NCBI GenBank assembly: GCA_036768485.1
Contig: JAVLUZ010000154.1
Location: 36,069,769 to 36,133,768 of the forward strand
Length of the DNA stretch: 64,000 nt
Reading direction: 5' to 3'
DNA from: Mermis nigrescens
Taxonomy: Eukaryota > Nematoda > Enoplea > Mermithida > Mermithidae
The position numbers were made by a program, and so were the translations under genes. This document shows, piece after piece, positions 1-10,150 of the stretch (the stretch's first letter is position 1; each line of letters starts with the position of its first letter). The notes below the pieces were generated by a model that did no database searches, was not told the origin of the DNA, and was given only the letters and a program-made list of their open reading frames with translations.

Positions 1-38
1 TCAGGCAAAAAATGGTGATTTATCCATTTAGTGCTTAG
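1..38. other. Left edge, no feature seen
   Basis: Short AT-rich stretch before the first recognisable repeat. I see nothing supportable in it. Confidence 0.5.
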
Positions 39-424
39 CAGACATGCAGAGCATGAAAATTTGGCAGGGGGTGAAATTTTTGAGTGCATTTTTTGGGCGA
101 AAAAATGCTGGGTATGTACGCGTCGAAAATATCGTTTTTCGGCGTTTACGACGATGGCTATTTTTCTAGAGCAATTGGAAAAAAAATTAAAAAAAAGTCG
201 AATAAATTGAACAAACAACACTTAAAACATGAGTATATGGCGCGAAGCGCTGAAAAATTAGACACTTTTGAGCAAATCGATAGCTAAAAACGCTTAAAAA
301 AAGCACCTTTTCTACGAATTTTCAGCAAATTTTTGGAATCTTTCGAAAGATTGCGAATTTTTGAGGAATGAAAAAATTTCTGAGGGGGGGGGGTGATAAC
401 CACACTGTTCCAAGATCATGTATA
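39..424 (+). mobile_element. Small hAT-like MITE, family CAGACATG, copy a
   Basis: It opens with CAGACATGCAGAGCATG and a G-run and closes with a long G-run followed by GATCATGTAT. The interior aligns by eye with the better bounded copies at 56199-56587 and, more loosely, 28201-28487: the same order of a GTTT(C/A)CGACGATG segment, a GGCGCGAAGCGC palindrome and an AGCACC segment. No clean target duplication is visible, so this copy is old or its right end is misplaced. An in-frame stretch at 84-287 lies wholly inside the repeat and is not a gene. Confidence 0.6.
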
Positions 425-1538
425 ATGTGAACTCTTAATGCATCTTCTTAATAAAGTCTGTTCCTAACTTGGTTAACCTGTGTCCCGAAAAGGACTGCAT
501 ACTGCAACAAGATGGGAAAATAAATAAAACTTGCTGCAACCTATACTGATTGGCCGCCGTGCTCGGCTGATTTAAAACTTATGGGTTATTTTGCCTGGGG
601 CTGTTACAGCAAATGGTTTACGAAAAATGAATCAGAAACTTTAGCAACTGAAATCGTTACTTTTAAGGACAAGCGCGGCTGTAGATGAGTTTCGAGTCGA
701 CGGCACTTTTTTCACTCTAGCATTAGGAAAAAGTGACAAAGATTATTTATTATGAGACTATTGTCGATTCATTCTGCGAAATTTAGTAAGCATTTCGTTC
801 TGAATAGAATTCTCCATCAGTCTGAGAGTTGCTTGGCTTTTTTTATTTTTTTCATCCAAAGATGTCAAGGAAACTGATGAATCTATCATGTTTCTTGATT
901 CACCCTTTATCTAACGAATAATCTTTCGGCGAGTTGATTTGCGAATAGATCTTTCAGATTTTAATTATTAAATACCACATGTTATTACGCTCTTTGCTTT
1001 TTTTGCGCCTATTAAGGGAGATTAAAGTGATGTTGATGAATAAAACATCGTTCGATAGCTAATTCATATTTGAACAAGGGTGTAAGCTGATCACATTTTC
1101 ATCTCGATAACAATTAGAGAAAATGACAATTTAATATATAGAAGCAGTTGAAATTTGATCGTGACAAAAATTGCTAAAATAATAGGAAGAAAAAGCGAAA
1201 AAGGGATATTTCACAGAAAATAAGGAGAATAAAAATTAGTAAATGAATAAAAATAAAAATAATAAATAAGTAAATAAATAGAAAAAAGTATAGCTTGCTT
1301 TTAGTACGAAATAAGCAAAATGACGCAGGAAATGGCGCAAATGTACCTAAAAAAATTATATCACGATAGATTGCATGTTTTACGAGGCGCGAGAGTCTAA
1401 GTGAAGCGTGAAGAAGTAAGCATGGTTATATAGAGAAAAAATACACAAATGGTACGTAAAAATCATATAAAGTGAAGAGGTCGTCAGTGAGGTTATCCAA
1501 ATTCTGATTTCTCATTCACATTATCTTATCAAGATTGC
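425..1538. other. Repeat-poor AT-rich intergenic DNA
   Basis: No exon with splice sites, no RNA gene and no bounded repeat could be supported. A poly-purine/AT stretch (1170-1290) is simple sequence. Confidence 0.5.
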
Positions 1539-1546
1539 GTCGCTAC

Positions 1547-1810
1547 CATACGTGGGCAGCAAGAAAATTCTGGGGGGGGGGGGTACAAGATTTTTTTGAA
1601 GGTCGAAAAATGGCCTTAAAATGGTGGTATAGGGATAAAAACACCATTTTTCGACGTTTCTCATTGAAGCACTATCCATTGCCATCAAAAAATTGCGAAA
1701 AAAACGAAAAAATTTTCAAAAATTGAATTCTGGGGGGGTATTTTGATTTCTGGGGGGTATTTTGGTTTCTGGGGGGTGCATACCCCCCAAACCCCCCACG
1801 CCCAGGTGTG
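1547..1810 (+). mobile_element. Small hAT-like MITE, family CAYACSTGGGC, copy 1
   Basis: 264-bp element with short imperfect terminal inverted repeats (CATACGTGGGC at the left, GCCCAGGTGTG at the right). It is flanked by a perfect 8-bp target duplication GTCGCTAC (1539-1546 and 1811-1818). The interior has G-runs near both ends and the phrase ACGTTTCTCAT in the middle. Seven copies lie in the window. An 8-bp duplication with short TIRs is the signature of the hAT superfamily. There is no transposase, so it is non-autonomous. Confidence 0.88.
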
Positions 1811-1818
1811 GTCGCTAC

Positions 1819-2436
1819 GATCTATATTATAATTGACAATATATGTTAATCTATATTATACTTTATATCTCGCTTTTGTCATTTTGAATTATCGATAACG
1901 CGGCTTTCGCCGAGAATTTATCACTGCATGCATATAATTTTCCTTCAAGAACACAATGCCAGCTTAAGGTAAAATAATTTTCACTATCTTAAAACGTACA
2001 TAATTTGATTTAGACTTGCTTAAAAACTCAGTTACCTGCATTACTTAAGATTATTTTCCTTTAGGCTGGGTTGGGTGCCACTCTTCGAAAATTTGTATCG
2101 TGCAGCAATACACGTTTCCTTGAAACAGACAATGTAGTTACAGGGAGCTTAACGCACCTAAACAAGGCTCGCTACTCCGCTCTTTTCAATCCTTCTATTT
2201 GCGAGCGTGTTAATTATATTTTCTACTTTAGATCCGCTAATAGCGACTCTGCGACATGAGCTTCGATAACCATGGTTACTTCGGTCTCCCTATTGAGATC
2301 ATTCTAGCGTGCAGACGTGATGGGGAATCCCGAAGCATCTGATCTACATCATATTTTTTTATTGATTTTTACAGTTTCAATAAATACGTTGCTTATTGAC
2401 GAAACGAAATAAAGATAACCTACTTAAAGTGTGTTT
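1819..2436. other. Unassigned intergenic DNA
   Basis: No supported feature. A short reading frame at 2071-2259 has no splice or family support. Confidence 0.45.
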
Positions 2437-2995
2437 CAGGGAGCGGATTCAAGGGGGCGGGGGGACCACTCACCATTGGCCAAAAATATTTGGTGAGATA
2501 AAGACTTGATATGTAATTTGCTTTGATTTTAGGCAGTGACCATAATTTCTCAATTTTTCCGGCACTGCGCGCCGGATCATACCTATTAATGACATTTATT
2601 TACTTTGTTGGCGACCTGGAAGCCATTTTTGCTAATAAAATAGGTTTAAAAACATTTTCAACAGCCGAAACAGCTATTCTAGCATTCTATTTTTAATCTA
2701 AAATTAGCGTTTCGCGTCAAAAAAGAAAATCCAGCATTACGTCCATCCGCCTAAATTTCACAAATTTTCTGGCGCCTCGCGTTAGATTTTCGTTAAAGCC
2801 TATAAAATTATTGATTTCCGCATAAAATTGATAAAATTTTTCAAAAAAAGTCGTCAAAAGTTATTCAAGTAAAATTTTACGCCGTAAAATGTCGAAAAAA
2901 CGCTATTTCGCGCACGAAGGACAAGATTTTGGACCTATTTTTGACTGTAAATTAGGTTACTGTCATCCCCTTAGAAAAATCCTTGATCCGCCACT
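2437..2995 (-). mobile_element. Non-autonomous element, family CAGTGGCGGATC, copy a
   Basis: The right end is GATCCGCCACT, the inverse of the family start (A/C)GTGGCGGATC. The left end is CAGGGAGCGGATTC followed by GGGGGCGGGG. The interior shares the GTAAATAAATGTCATTAATAGGTA segment, in inverse orientation, with copies at 21535, 26966 and 30232. CAGTGGCGGATC ends are typical of animal hAT MITEs. No convincing 8-bp duplication survives on this copy. Confidence 0.7.
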
Positions 2996-3283
2996 AGCTC
3001 TGGTTCGCGTAAGTTTGGGCACACATTTTAAGGATTTCAATAGCTGATGAAGTAAAATAGAAAGTCGTTGGGGCCCACACTCTACCCGCGATGTATGTAG
3101 CTTATCACTGGGTAAATAAATTGCCCAATTTATTAATCAAGAAAAAGAAGAAAATAACGACGGCTCATGTACGAGCAACAAGAAAAAGAAATAAGGCGAG
3201 ACCTAAAGTCGGCGGAAAAACAACACGCCAAAAAAACTAAAACCCAACTAACTAACATCCAACCTATCATCATCTCGTGACTG
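2996..3283. other. Intergenic DNA with a fragment of the AAGTTTGGGCAC repeat
   Basis: Contains CGCGTAAGTTTGGGCACAC (about 3006-3024), which matches the terminal part of the palindromic repeats at 19560 and 20156. Nothing else is supportable. Confidence 0.4.
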
Positions 3284-3287
3284 CTTA

Positions 3288-3586
3288 TGTAAGACCATGG
3301 TCAATCTTACACAAGGGATCTTAATTCATACCTACCGTACGTACTCTGCATAAAGCTAGAATGCCGGAAACTGACCATTTTACTATGGTGCATGGAGTAT
3401 AAATACCCCGTTGAAGTATCCGCCTACTTGATTTGTACCTACCTACTTTATCATATTACGAACCCGCCACCTAATAACAGGATTATAACACGCATAAATT
3501 ATGTGGTAAACGATATTAATACGAGAACCCAATTTAATCATATCTTTGTATCTTTAATCACGTCTTTGTATCCTATCTTTCTTACA
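3288..3586 (-). repeat. LTR (3' LTR in element orientation)
   Basis: 299-bp long terminal repeat with TGT...ACA ends, identical by eye to 7625-7923. An in-frame stretch of about 70 codons on the plus strand occurs in both LTRs only because they are copies. Confidence 0.93.
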
Positions 3587-4133
3587 TTCTTCCCTTCTTA
3601 AGTTTGATTGTTCGGCTGAAGAGTAGTGTAGCTGCATTTTGAGTATTATTATTTTTGTCGCAAAGTTGAAATGTTAGAAGCCAAAAATTGCTGGGTGGCG
3701 ACAAATACGCAAAATATTGAGAATGGGGCTTAATGAAGTAGTTGAAATGCGTATTACATATAAAATTATTTAAAGATGCGTCCATTTTAACCTGGGCTCT
3801 GGTCCACTCCAGCTCCCAGGGTGGCGTCATAAGATTTCTTGCTTTTTCGGGCTCTGGTCCAATCCAGCTCCCTAAATAGCATAGAAATTCACAATGACGC
3901 AATTGGCGCGGCGTACATTGCCTCTGCCAATAGGACGTTGACAGTGGCGCGGCATATTGCGCCTCTGCCACTGTAAATATCAATAATAACGTAATATTGA
4001 ATACTATTTTCGGTGCATATCGACATAATGCGTCTTTGATGCACTAAAGAATTAGACATATCACAAGATATAACAATTAAGTCGGAATATCTGCATGTAG
4101 ATATCAAATATACGCATATAATAAGCCAAAACT
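3587..4133 (-). other. Retrotransposon 3' untranslated region
   Basis: Between the gag stop and the downstream LTR. It holds the polypurine tract and two imperfect tandem duplications: a GGCTCTGGTCCA(C/A)TCCAGCTCCC unit at about 3795 and 3851, and a TTGGCGCGGC/CTCTGCCA unit at about 3901-3970. No pol remnant was recognised. Confidence 0.7.
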
Positions 4134-4952
4134 TTAGTACTCAACACTGCCGTCGCTCAGGGCGTCTGCATCATCTAATGCATCGCGTTTTTCGCTGCGG
4201 GATGGACAGCGACCTCCAACCGAAGTATGAGGGCTCGTCGCGAACGAGCTACCAGACGGCTGTCGTTCAGCCTCTAGCTGGAGTTGCGTCTCGGCCTGCC
4301 GAGCTAACATTTCGGCCTCTGCAAAAGTATTTGGTCTTCGATCTGAAACAAAGCGCCAAAGATCGTTATTTAAACCACCAACAAAGAAACGGCGACTCAG
4401 TGCATCTAAAATATCGGCTGTTACCCCCGGATAAGCTTGCATAGCTAATTGCTGTAGCTCAAGGGCATACCTGATAACGGGTTCCCGGGGCCCCTGTCTA
4501 CGATTATGCAACTGTAAGGCTTTTAATTCCGTGTTTTCGATGGGTAAAAAACGACGACGGAGTCGCTCGATCAAGGCATTAAAGTCTAGAGCGAGCCGCT
4601 CCTCGTCAGGGATGGATTCGTAAGCCACTTCAGCGAAATCTCTTAAATAGGTTGGGAGTATTACCCTTTGTTTTTGGTTATCCCAACCATTGGCCACAGC
4701 AACGCGAATAAAACGATCGGTCCACCGGTCAAAATTTTCGTCTGACCGCCCGTGAAAATACTCACCTATGCTAGCAGGTCCACCTGTGCTAGCAGAAACT
4801 ACAGGGGGCGCCGGTGGCGCCACCTGCTGAGCGTCTTCCATTTGACGCTGCTGGCGTCTTACCGTTACTTCTAAGCGCTCTAATTGTTCTCTCATTCGTT
4901 CCATGGTATTAGTTGGCTGTAAGCTCGTAGAGACCTTACGACTGCTCATCAT
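4134..4952 (-). CDS. Retrotransposon Gag-like protein, 272 aa
   Basis: Structural protein of the LTR element. After an N-terminal Ser/Thr-rich stretch there is a probable coiled coil (residues about 17-42, rich in Arg, Glu, Gln), then a Pro/Ala linker. An alpha-helical Gag domain follows at about residues 62-230. It starts at FHGRSDENFDRWTDRF and contains LPTYLRDFAEVAYESIP, RRRFLP and FFVGGLNNDLWRFV, the pattern of the retrotransposon gag family that includes gypsy-type capsid. There is no CCHC zinc knuckle. The tail is acidic and Ser-rich. The frame is intact and the LTRs are identical, so it may be expressed. Packaging and reverse transcription would need enzymes from elsewhere. Confidence 0.9.
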   Translation of the reverse strand: MMSSRKVSTSLQPTNTMERMREQLERLEVTVRRQQRQMEDAQQVAPPAPPVVSASTGGPASIGEYFHGRSDENFDRWTDRFIRVAVANGWDNQKQRVILPTYLRDFAEVAYESIPDEERLALDFNALIERLRRRFLPIENTELKALQLHNRRQGPREPVIRYALELQQLAMQAYPGVTADILDALSRRFFVGGLNNDLWRFVSDRRPNTFAEAEMLARQAETQLQLEAERQPSGSSFATSPHTSVGGRCPSRSEKRDALDDADALSDGSVEY

Positions 4953-7624
4953 ATTTAGAATTTTAATCTAAAATTCTAAAATATATATTTTGCGCAAGAA
5001 AAATATTTATAATCATCTAATTGATCGCAAATTCGTGGACATTTCATGTTGCAAAGTGCATTTTTAGCTATCCAAAAAAACAGCATGAGAAAAATATTAA
5101 AAATCGCATGCTTGTAGATATCTTGTGGCTTCTCATCGAATTATATACTGAAATATAGCGCCAAAAGAATTTTTATAATCATACAATTTCAAGCTTGCTT
5201 TTGAAGCGAAATTCGGCAAGGTATATTGAAACAAATTTTCAAAATTTAGGAACGCACCGTTAAATGTAATGCATTTCGGCTGATATGTCGAATAAAGGCG
5301 AATATACACTATATCGAGCGAACCTCTGAAATTTTACAAACAATTAATTATTGTACCGGTTGACATGCACTTGTTATATCTTTATACGTTCACTCGAAAA
5401 CTAGTTATGGTCACCGCCTGAGACCGATATGCTGCTGCTTAAATACGCACTTACCATTAGAAGCGTTGCCCTTGCGCTTATTACTAGGTTACATATTCTG
5501 TTTTACGCTGCTTCCGTCGGCATCACATTTATAAGGCGAGCAACACAATAAAACAACTTTTATGAACCGCGCGGTTTAACGCCTCGAGTGACCACCGACC
5601 ATGCCATATTGCAATTTATGTAGGTCATCTCGGGAAAGCCGACAACTGCGCCACTACAGCGTACACACTGTGTGTCAACACAAAAAAATCATGCCCCCAA
5701 ACAGTTTCAATGTAACCTCACGCCGATTCACTAATTAATAAACAATGGGGCATACGGTAGCGGCCAGCTCGCTACACAATTGACCGGTCCACTACGTCTA
5801 CGTCACCTATGACGGACTATAAACGGCTGGCGGGCAATAGTATACACAAAACACAGTATCACAGGTAAGGCGCGTGCATATAGTGTGCATGATTTGACAT
5901 GTGCGTTTCGGGGATCGCTCTTTTAATCGCGCAAATTAGGTTGCAAAGTTTCGAATAGAAATTATGCAATTACGAAAGGGCAAAATTACGTATTTTGATC
6001 ATCCTTTTTGGTTCGACCGTTTGACATTATGAAGTGAAAATGCGTTCAGTGACCAGAAAGTGTCCGAGAATTGAGTTTCGGGTTGAACGTGTCAGTCCGT
6101 GAATTTTCGGTGAACTCTTTAGATCACATTAAAAGTAACCTTAGGTAATTTTCAAGGTAAACAAAATCGGTAAGTTTAGGTCGCATTTAAAAGTGATAAG
6201 GTGAAATGACCGAAAACGGTACAATTTCTCAGGTACTTCGGAAAATAGAATGAAAAATATCGTTCAAAATTGAAATGTTGTCCTTGATAATATGAAATTG
6301 TTCAACCAAATTTTACGAATAACAAATTGGATCTCGCTCTCTCAAAATCTCGCTAACTTTGCAGAAGAATGCGCGCCTGGCTCGGAGAAGGTCGCGTAGA
6401 TAGGTATAAACAAGTAACTTTGCATGCGTGATGAAGTGAACGGCCTGATAGGGCACGAGCGGTCAAATATCCGAGGATTTCAAAATTGCATAATGTTTAG
6501 AATAATATAAGAAACTTTGCATATTTACTTTTCAAGGTTATTGTGAATATTTGCAATGAATTCACGAAAACTATCCGAAAAGTGCTTCGACAATCGGTAC
6601 AGCATAAAGCACAACATGCACATATGTACGAACTCAAATGAGCAGGTTATGACTGGGGTAAAGTGGGAATTGTAATCGAGCTAACACAATTAACATGTTT
6701 GCAATAGATTTTGCGAAAGTATTAATTTTCGTATTAGGTAAAATTATTCGAACTATTTGTTCTAGCTCAGTTAATGCAGTTAGCATGCACAATAAAGTAA
6801 CTGGCATTTGATTTTTAAAATTATTACTTTTATTTACATTGAGTTCGCAAAAACAATTTAAAGGGGTTCGAAAATTAGTGACAGCAAAGGATACGAGCAT
6901 GCACAGCAGTAAAATCGAGTGAACAGCTCACAACCAGATATAGTCTTTGGTGTAAGTTAGCACACTTAATACGTGTTGCATTTTCAACGAAAAATCTGAT
7001 TTTCGTATTGTAAAAATTATTTGAAATCCGTTCAGTTATTAGCAAACATATGCAAATGCGAGTTCAGTAAAATAGTCACGATTAGATTATGCAGAGATTT
7101 CGAAATAAGCTAGTTATTTACACATTTCGTACCTTTTTCAGCCAAAACTTCATAGTTTTTGTCTTTTCCCGTGAATTACTGAGAAATATTTCGCATCAAC
7201 GAGGAGTAAAAACAATATTGCAAGGTTCAAATCAGATATCGCCAGCTTATTGCTCATCGCAGCCGTATGAAACAACGTAGTGGAAATTACGCACATAATT
7301 ATGTTAAAAAAGAATCAGAAATATTTGATAGCACATATTTTTATCGGACCACCCACAAAAACAGGCATCGCCTACATCAGGCACATGGGTTCGATGTGAT
7401 GATCGAGCTAATGGAATTAAGAACGAATTTTCCCCATCACACATACAGGCGGATTTGAAAAATGATATAAACATCCATCGAGCAGCAGGAAAAGGGATCA
7501 ACACAAAAGGTCGAGCTAATCGGCGTAAACTGGCGCTACACGTGTTGGTCGCCGGGTAGTTCCGGTGTACGGTAGGTGGCGAGAGGTCTTGAGAAGTGAT
7601 CAGTTTCCCAGATTGCCCCCAATA
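4953..7624 (-). other. Long non-coding 5' leader of the retrotransposon
   Basis: About 2.67 kb between the upstream LTR and the gag start, without a credible gene; the longest frames are under 90 codons. The length is unusual for a gag-only element and may be a packaging leader or captured host DNA. Confidence 0.6.
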
Positions 7625-7923
7625 TGTAAGACCATGGTCAATCTTACACAAGGGATCTTAATTCATACCTACCGTACGTACTCTGCATAAAGCTAGAATG
7701 CCGGAAACTGACCATTTTACTATGGTGCATGGAGTATAAATACCCCGTTGAAGTATCCGCCTACTTGATTTGTACCTACCTACTTTATCATATTACGAAC
7801 CCGCCACCTAATAACAGGATTATAACACGCATAAATTATGTGGTAAACGATATTAATACGAGAACCCAATTTAATCATATCTTTGTATCTTTAATCACGT
7901 CTTTGTATCCTATCTTTCTTACA
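7625..7923 (-). repeat. LTR (5' LTR in element orientation)
   Basis: Second 299-bp LTR. On the minus strand transcription would start here and run toward gag. A TATA-like GTATAAATACC lies near position 7734 on the plus strand; the minus-strand promoter was not located. Confidence 0.92.
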
Positions 7924-7927
7924 CTTA

Positions 7928-10150
7928 CAGTATTACCGAGATAAAGAAAACTTACATACAGTTAAAATAAGTTTTAAGTAAGATCATAGGACAATATTTA
8001 CATTGTTAAAACAAATATTGAAATAACTGATCTTAACGCATTCATAACCCTGTACCGGATAAGTACCTAATAGGTTTTTAAGATAAAAAATGGGATTAAA
8101 TTGAAAACTGTAGGCATAACCCAAGCTAACTCGTCATATAGACGGATGCTTGATAGGTTGCTTGGGGGTTCGTATTGTCGTTAAACACTTTGGGCTGTAA
8201 TCGATTCGCTATCGATACAATAAAGGTCCAGACAACTGTATTGTTCAATACAATAGTCAGTTAGTGTTCGAGTAAGAGTTCGTAACGTTCACATAACGCA
8301 CAGTTACATAACGCAATATTGATTCTAAATAAAATTAATTTTGACGTATGGCGCTTAGGACGAGGCATATTTTAAAGATAATTACCACGTTCTGTCTACT
8401 AAGTGGAAGATATGGCAGGAAAAAATATTTTTGGTCCAGACTCTTTACAATAAACGGCCTCTAAATCTGAAAATATTACTTTTCGAAAGAAAAATAAAAA
8501 ACACTCTCCTAGATTTTATAACTGTCTACCTTTTGAAAACCAATCAGACTGCATAGAATGTAAAACTAAGTTAGATGTTTGATACCCAATGCTCTGGGCG
8601 GAAAAGTGCTTCTCAGTGTAAGCTTTACACTTGTGCTAATAACGCAATATTGGGTGTATAGAAACAAAATAAACTAGGATCTGTAACGCTAAGGTCAGGG
8701 CACTTCTAAGCATAATTAGCATGTTCCGCCTACTTAGCGGAGTAGCTGAAGAAATTTTGTTTTTCGTCCAGAAGCCTTTACACTAAAACAATCACAGATC
8801 GAGAAATATTAAGTTAAAAGAGAAAAAACTTCGCATTTTGAGATATTGTAACCCTCTACATTATAAAACCAATTGGACTGCACAGAAGCCAAAATTGAGA
8901 TAGATAAGCTTTATGACACGCCAAGAGTAAGAAACTCGTATACAGTCGAGACCACAAGTAAAGTCGCTCAAGCGCATGTCCTATAGGCGCCTGGCAGTCA
9001 AAGTGACATGCATCGCACAGGCAATTTCCTTTCGACGGGCGTGTTTACCAAAATAAAATTTTGGCCGATTCACAGGCAGGTCACAGGCGCCTGTTGCCTG
9101 TCGTGCCTGCGCTTGAGCGACGTTACTTGTGGTCTTGACTGTACTTTACACTTTTGGGCAACAACCAACAACCATTGGAGTGTAAAGAAATTTTAATGTC
9201 GCTTAGGTCTGGGCACATTTTAAGCATAATTAGCAAGTTCCGCCTACTTAGCGGAGTAGCGGAAGAAATTTCGTGAACCATAATTCAGTAAGCTGAAAAC
9301 ACGCAAAAGAGTAAAAAACCCGTATACTTCCTACTTTTGCGCAACAGCCATTGAGTGTAAAGAAATTTTGATGTCACATTCGTAATCTACAACTCAGGGG
9401 CTACATTTTTAGAAATGAAATTGGCCCTACGCAAATTGTTTGATATTCAATGCTCTGTACGGAAAAGTGTTTCTCAGTGTAAACTTTACACTTCTGCTAA
9501 TAACGCAATATTGGGTGTATAGAAACAAAATAAACTAGGACCTGTAACGCTAAGGTCAGGGCACTTCTAAGCATAATTAGCATGATCCGCCTACTAGCGG
9601 AGTAGCTTCAGAAATTTCGTTTTTCGTCTTGAACCCTTTACACTAAAACGATCACAGATCAAGAAATATTGCGTTAAAAGAAAGAGAATAATACTTGATA
9701 TCGTAACCCTCTACATTATAAAACCAATCGGACTACACTGAAACCAAAATTGAGTTAGATAAGCTGAAAACACACAAGGAGTAAAAAATCCGGATACTTT
9801 ACATTTTTGTGCAATAATTATTGAGTGGAAAGAAATTTTAAAGGTCAGATTCGTAATCTGCAGCTCGGGGCAACATTTAAGAAAATTAGCCCTCCGCAAA
9901 TTATTTGATGATTTTTTGGTTTACACTGTACACACTCATTGCTAAATCGGTATTGAGTGTAAACAAAATAAAAAAGGGTACATCGAGTCTTTTAATTATC
10001 TATCGTTTAAAAAAAACCGCACCTACCGGTTGTGTTCCATTGTTGCTGTGAGGGTGGGGGCACAAAATTCGCACTTGCTGTGATAAAAATATAAGAAAAA
10101 AAGATGGCCAAGTACATATATTATAGGTAGCGCTATCGCGCTACCTATGA
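7928..10150 (-). mobile_element. Helitron-like fragment with internal tandem repeats
   Basis: On the minus strand the right end reads A|TCATAGGTAGCGCGATAGC, a close variant of the 5' ends of the three full copies (10188, 14532 and 25871 inverse), with the same terminal hairpin and the same A before TC. The interior is rich in GTGTAAA/TTTACAC words like those copies. It carries direct repeats: the block starting TTGATACCCAATGCTCTG at about 8578 recurs at about 9441, and part of it again at about 9905. No 3' end was found, so this copy is partial or a distinct subfamily. Confidence 0.55.
8943..9141. mobile_element. Tc1/mariner-type MITE, 199 bp
   Basis: Terminal inverted repeats of about 32 bp, near perfect (CAGTC(G/A)AGACCACAAGTAA... 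with two mismatches), flanked by TA on each side. The sister tandem unit near 9325 keeps the uninserted sequence (CGTATACTT), which supports insertion at a TA with its duplication. There is no transposase. Internal phrases CAGGCAATT, CAGGCGCCTG and TGCCTGTCGTGCCTGCG form further GC-rich inverted words. Confidence 0.8.

Larger units (their letters stand above)
3288..7923 (-). mobile_element. Gag-only LTR retrotransposon, complete and young
   Basis: Two 299-bp direct repeats (3288-3586, 7625-7923) begin TGTAAG and end CTTACA and appear identical base for base. They are flanked by a 4-bp target duplication CTTA (3284-3287 and 7924-7927). The element is read on the minus strand. A purine-rich tract GAAGGGAAGAA lies directly before the downstream LTR (3587-3598). 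A possible primer-binding site TGGGGGCAATCTGGGA lies two to three bases inside the upstream LTR (about 7607-7622) and resembles a tRNA-Pro complement, with mismatches. The only long gene is gag (4134-4952). No protease, reverse transcriptase, RNase H or integrase frame is visible in 4.6 kb. Identical LTRs imply a recent insertion that borrowed another element's polymerase. Gypsy-type is the likeliest class from the Gag. Confidence 0.93.

Noticed and set aside
3582..4107. Minus-strand frames of 133 and 72 codons next to gag
   Set aside because: They lie in the retrotransposon 3' region, arise from tandem duplications and show no protease or polymerase motif.
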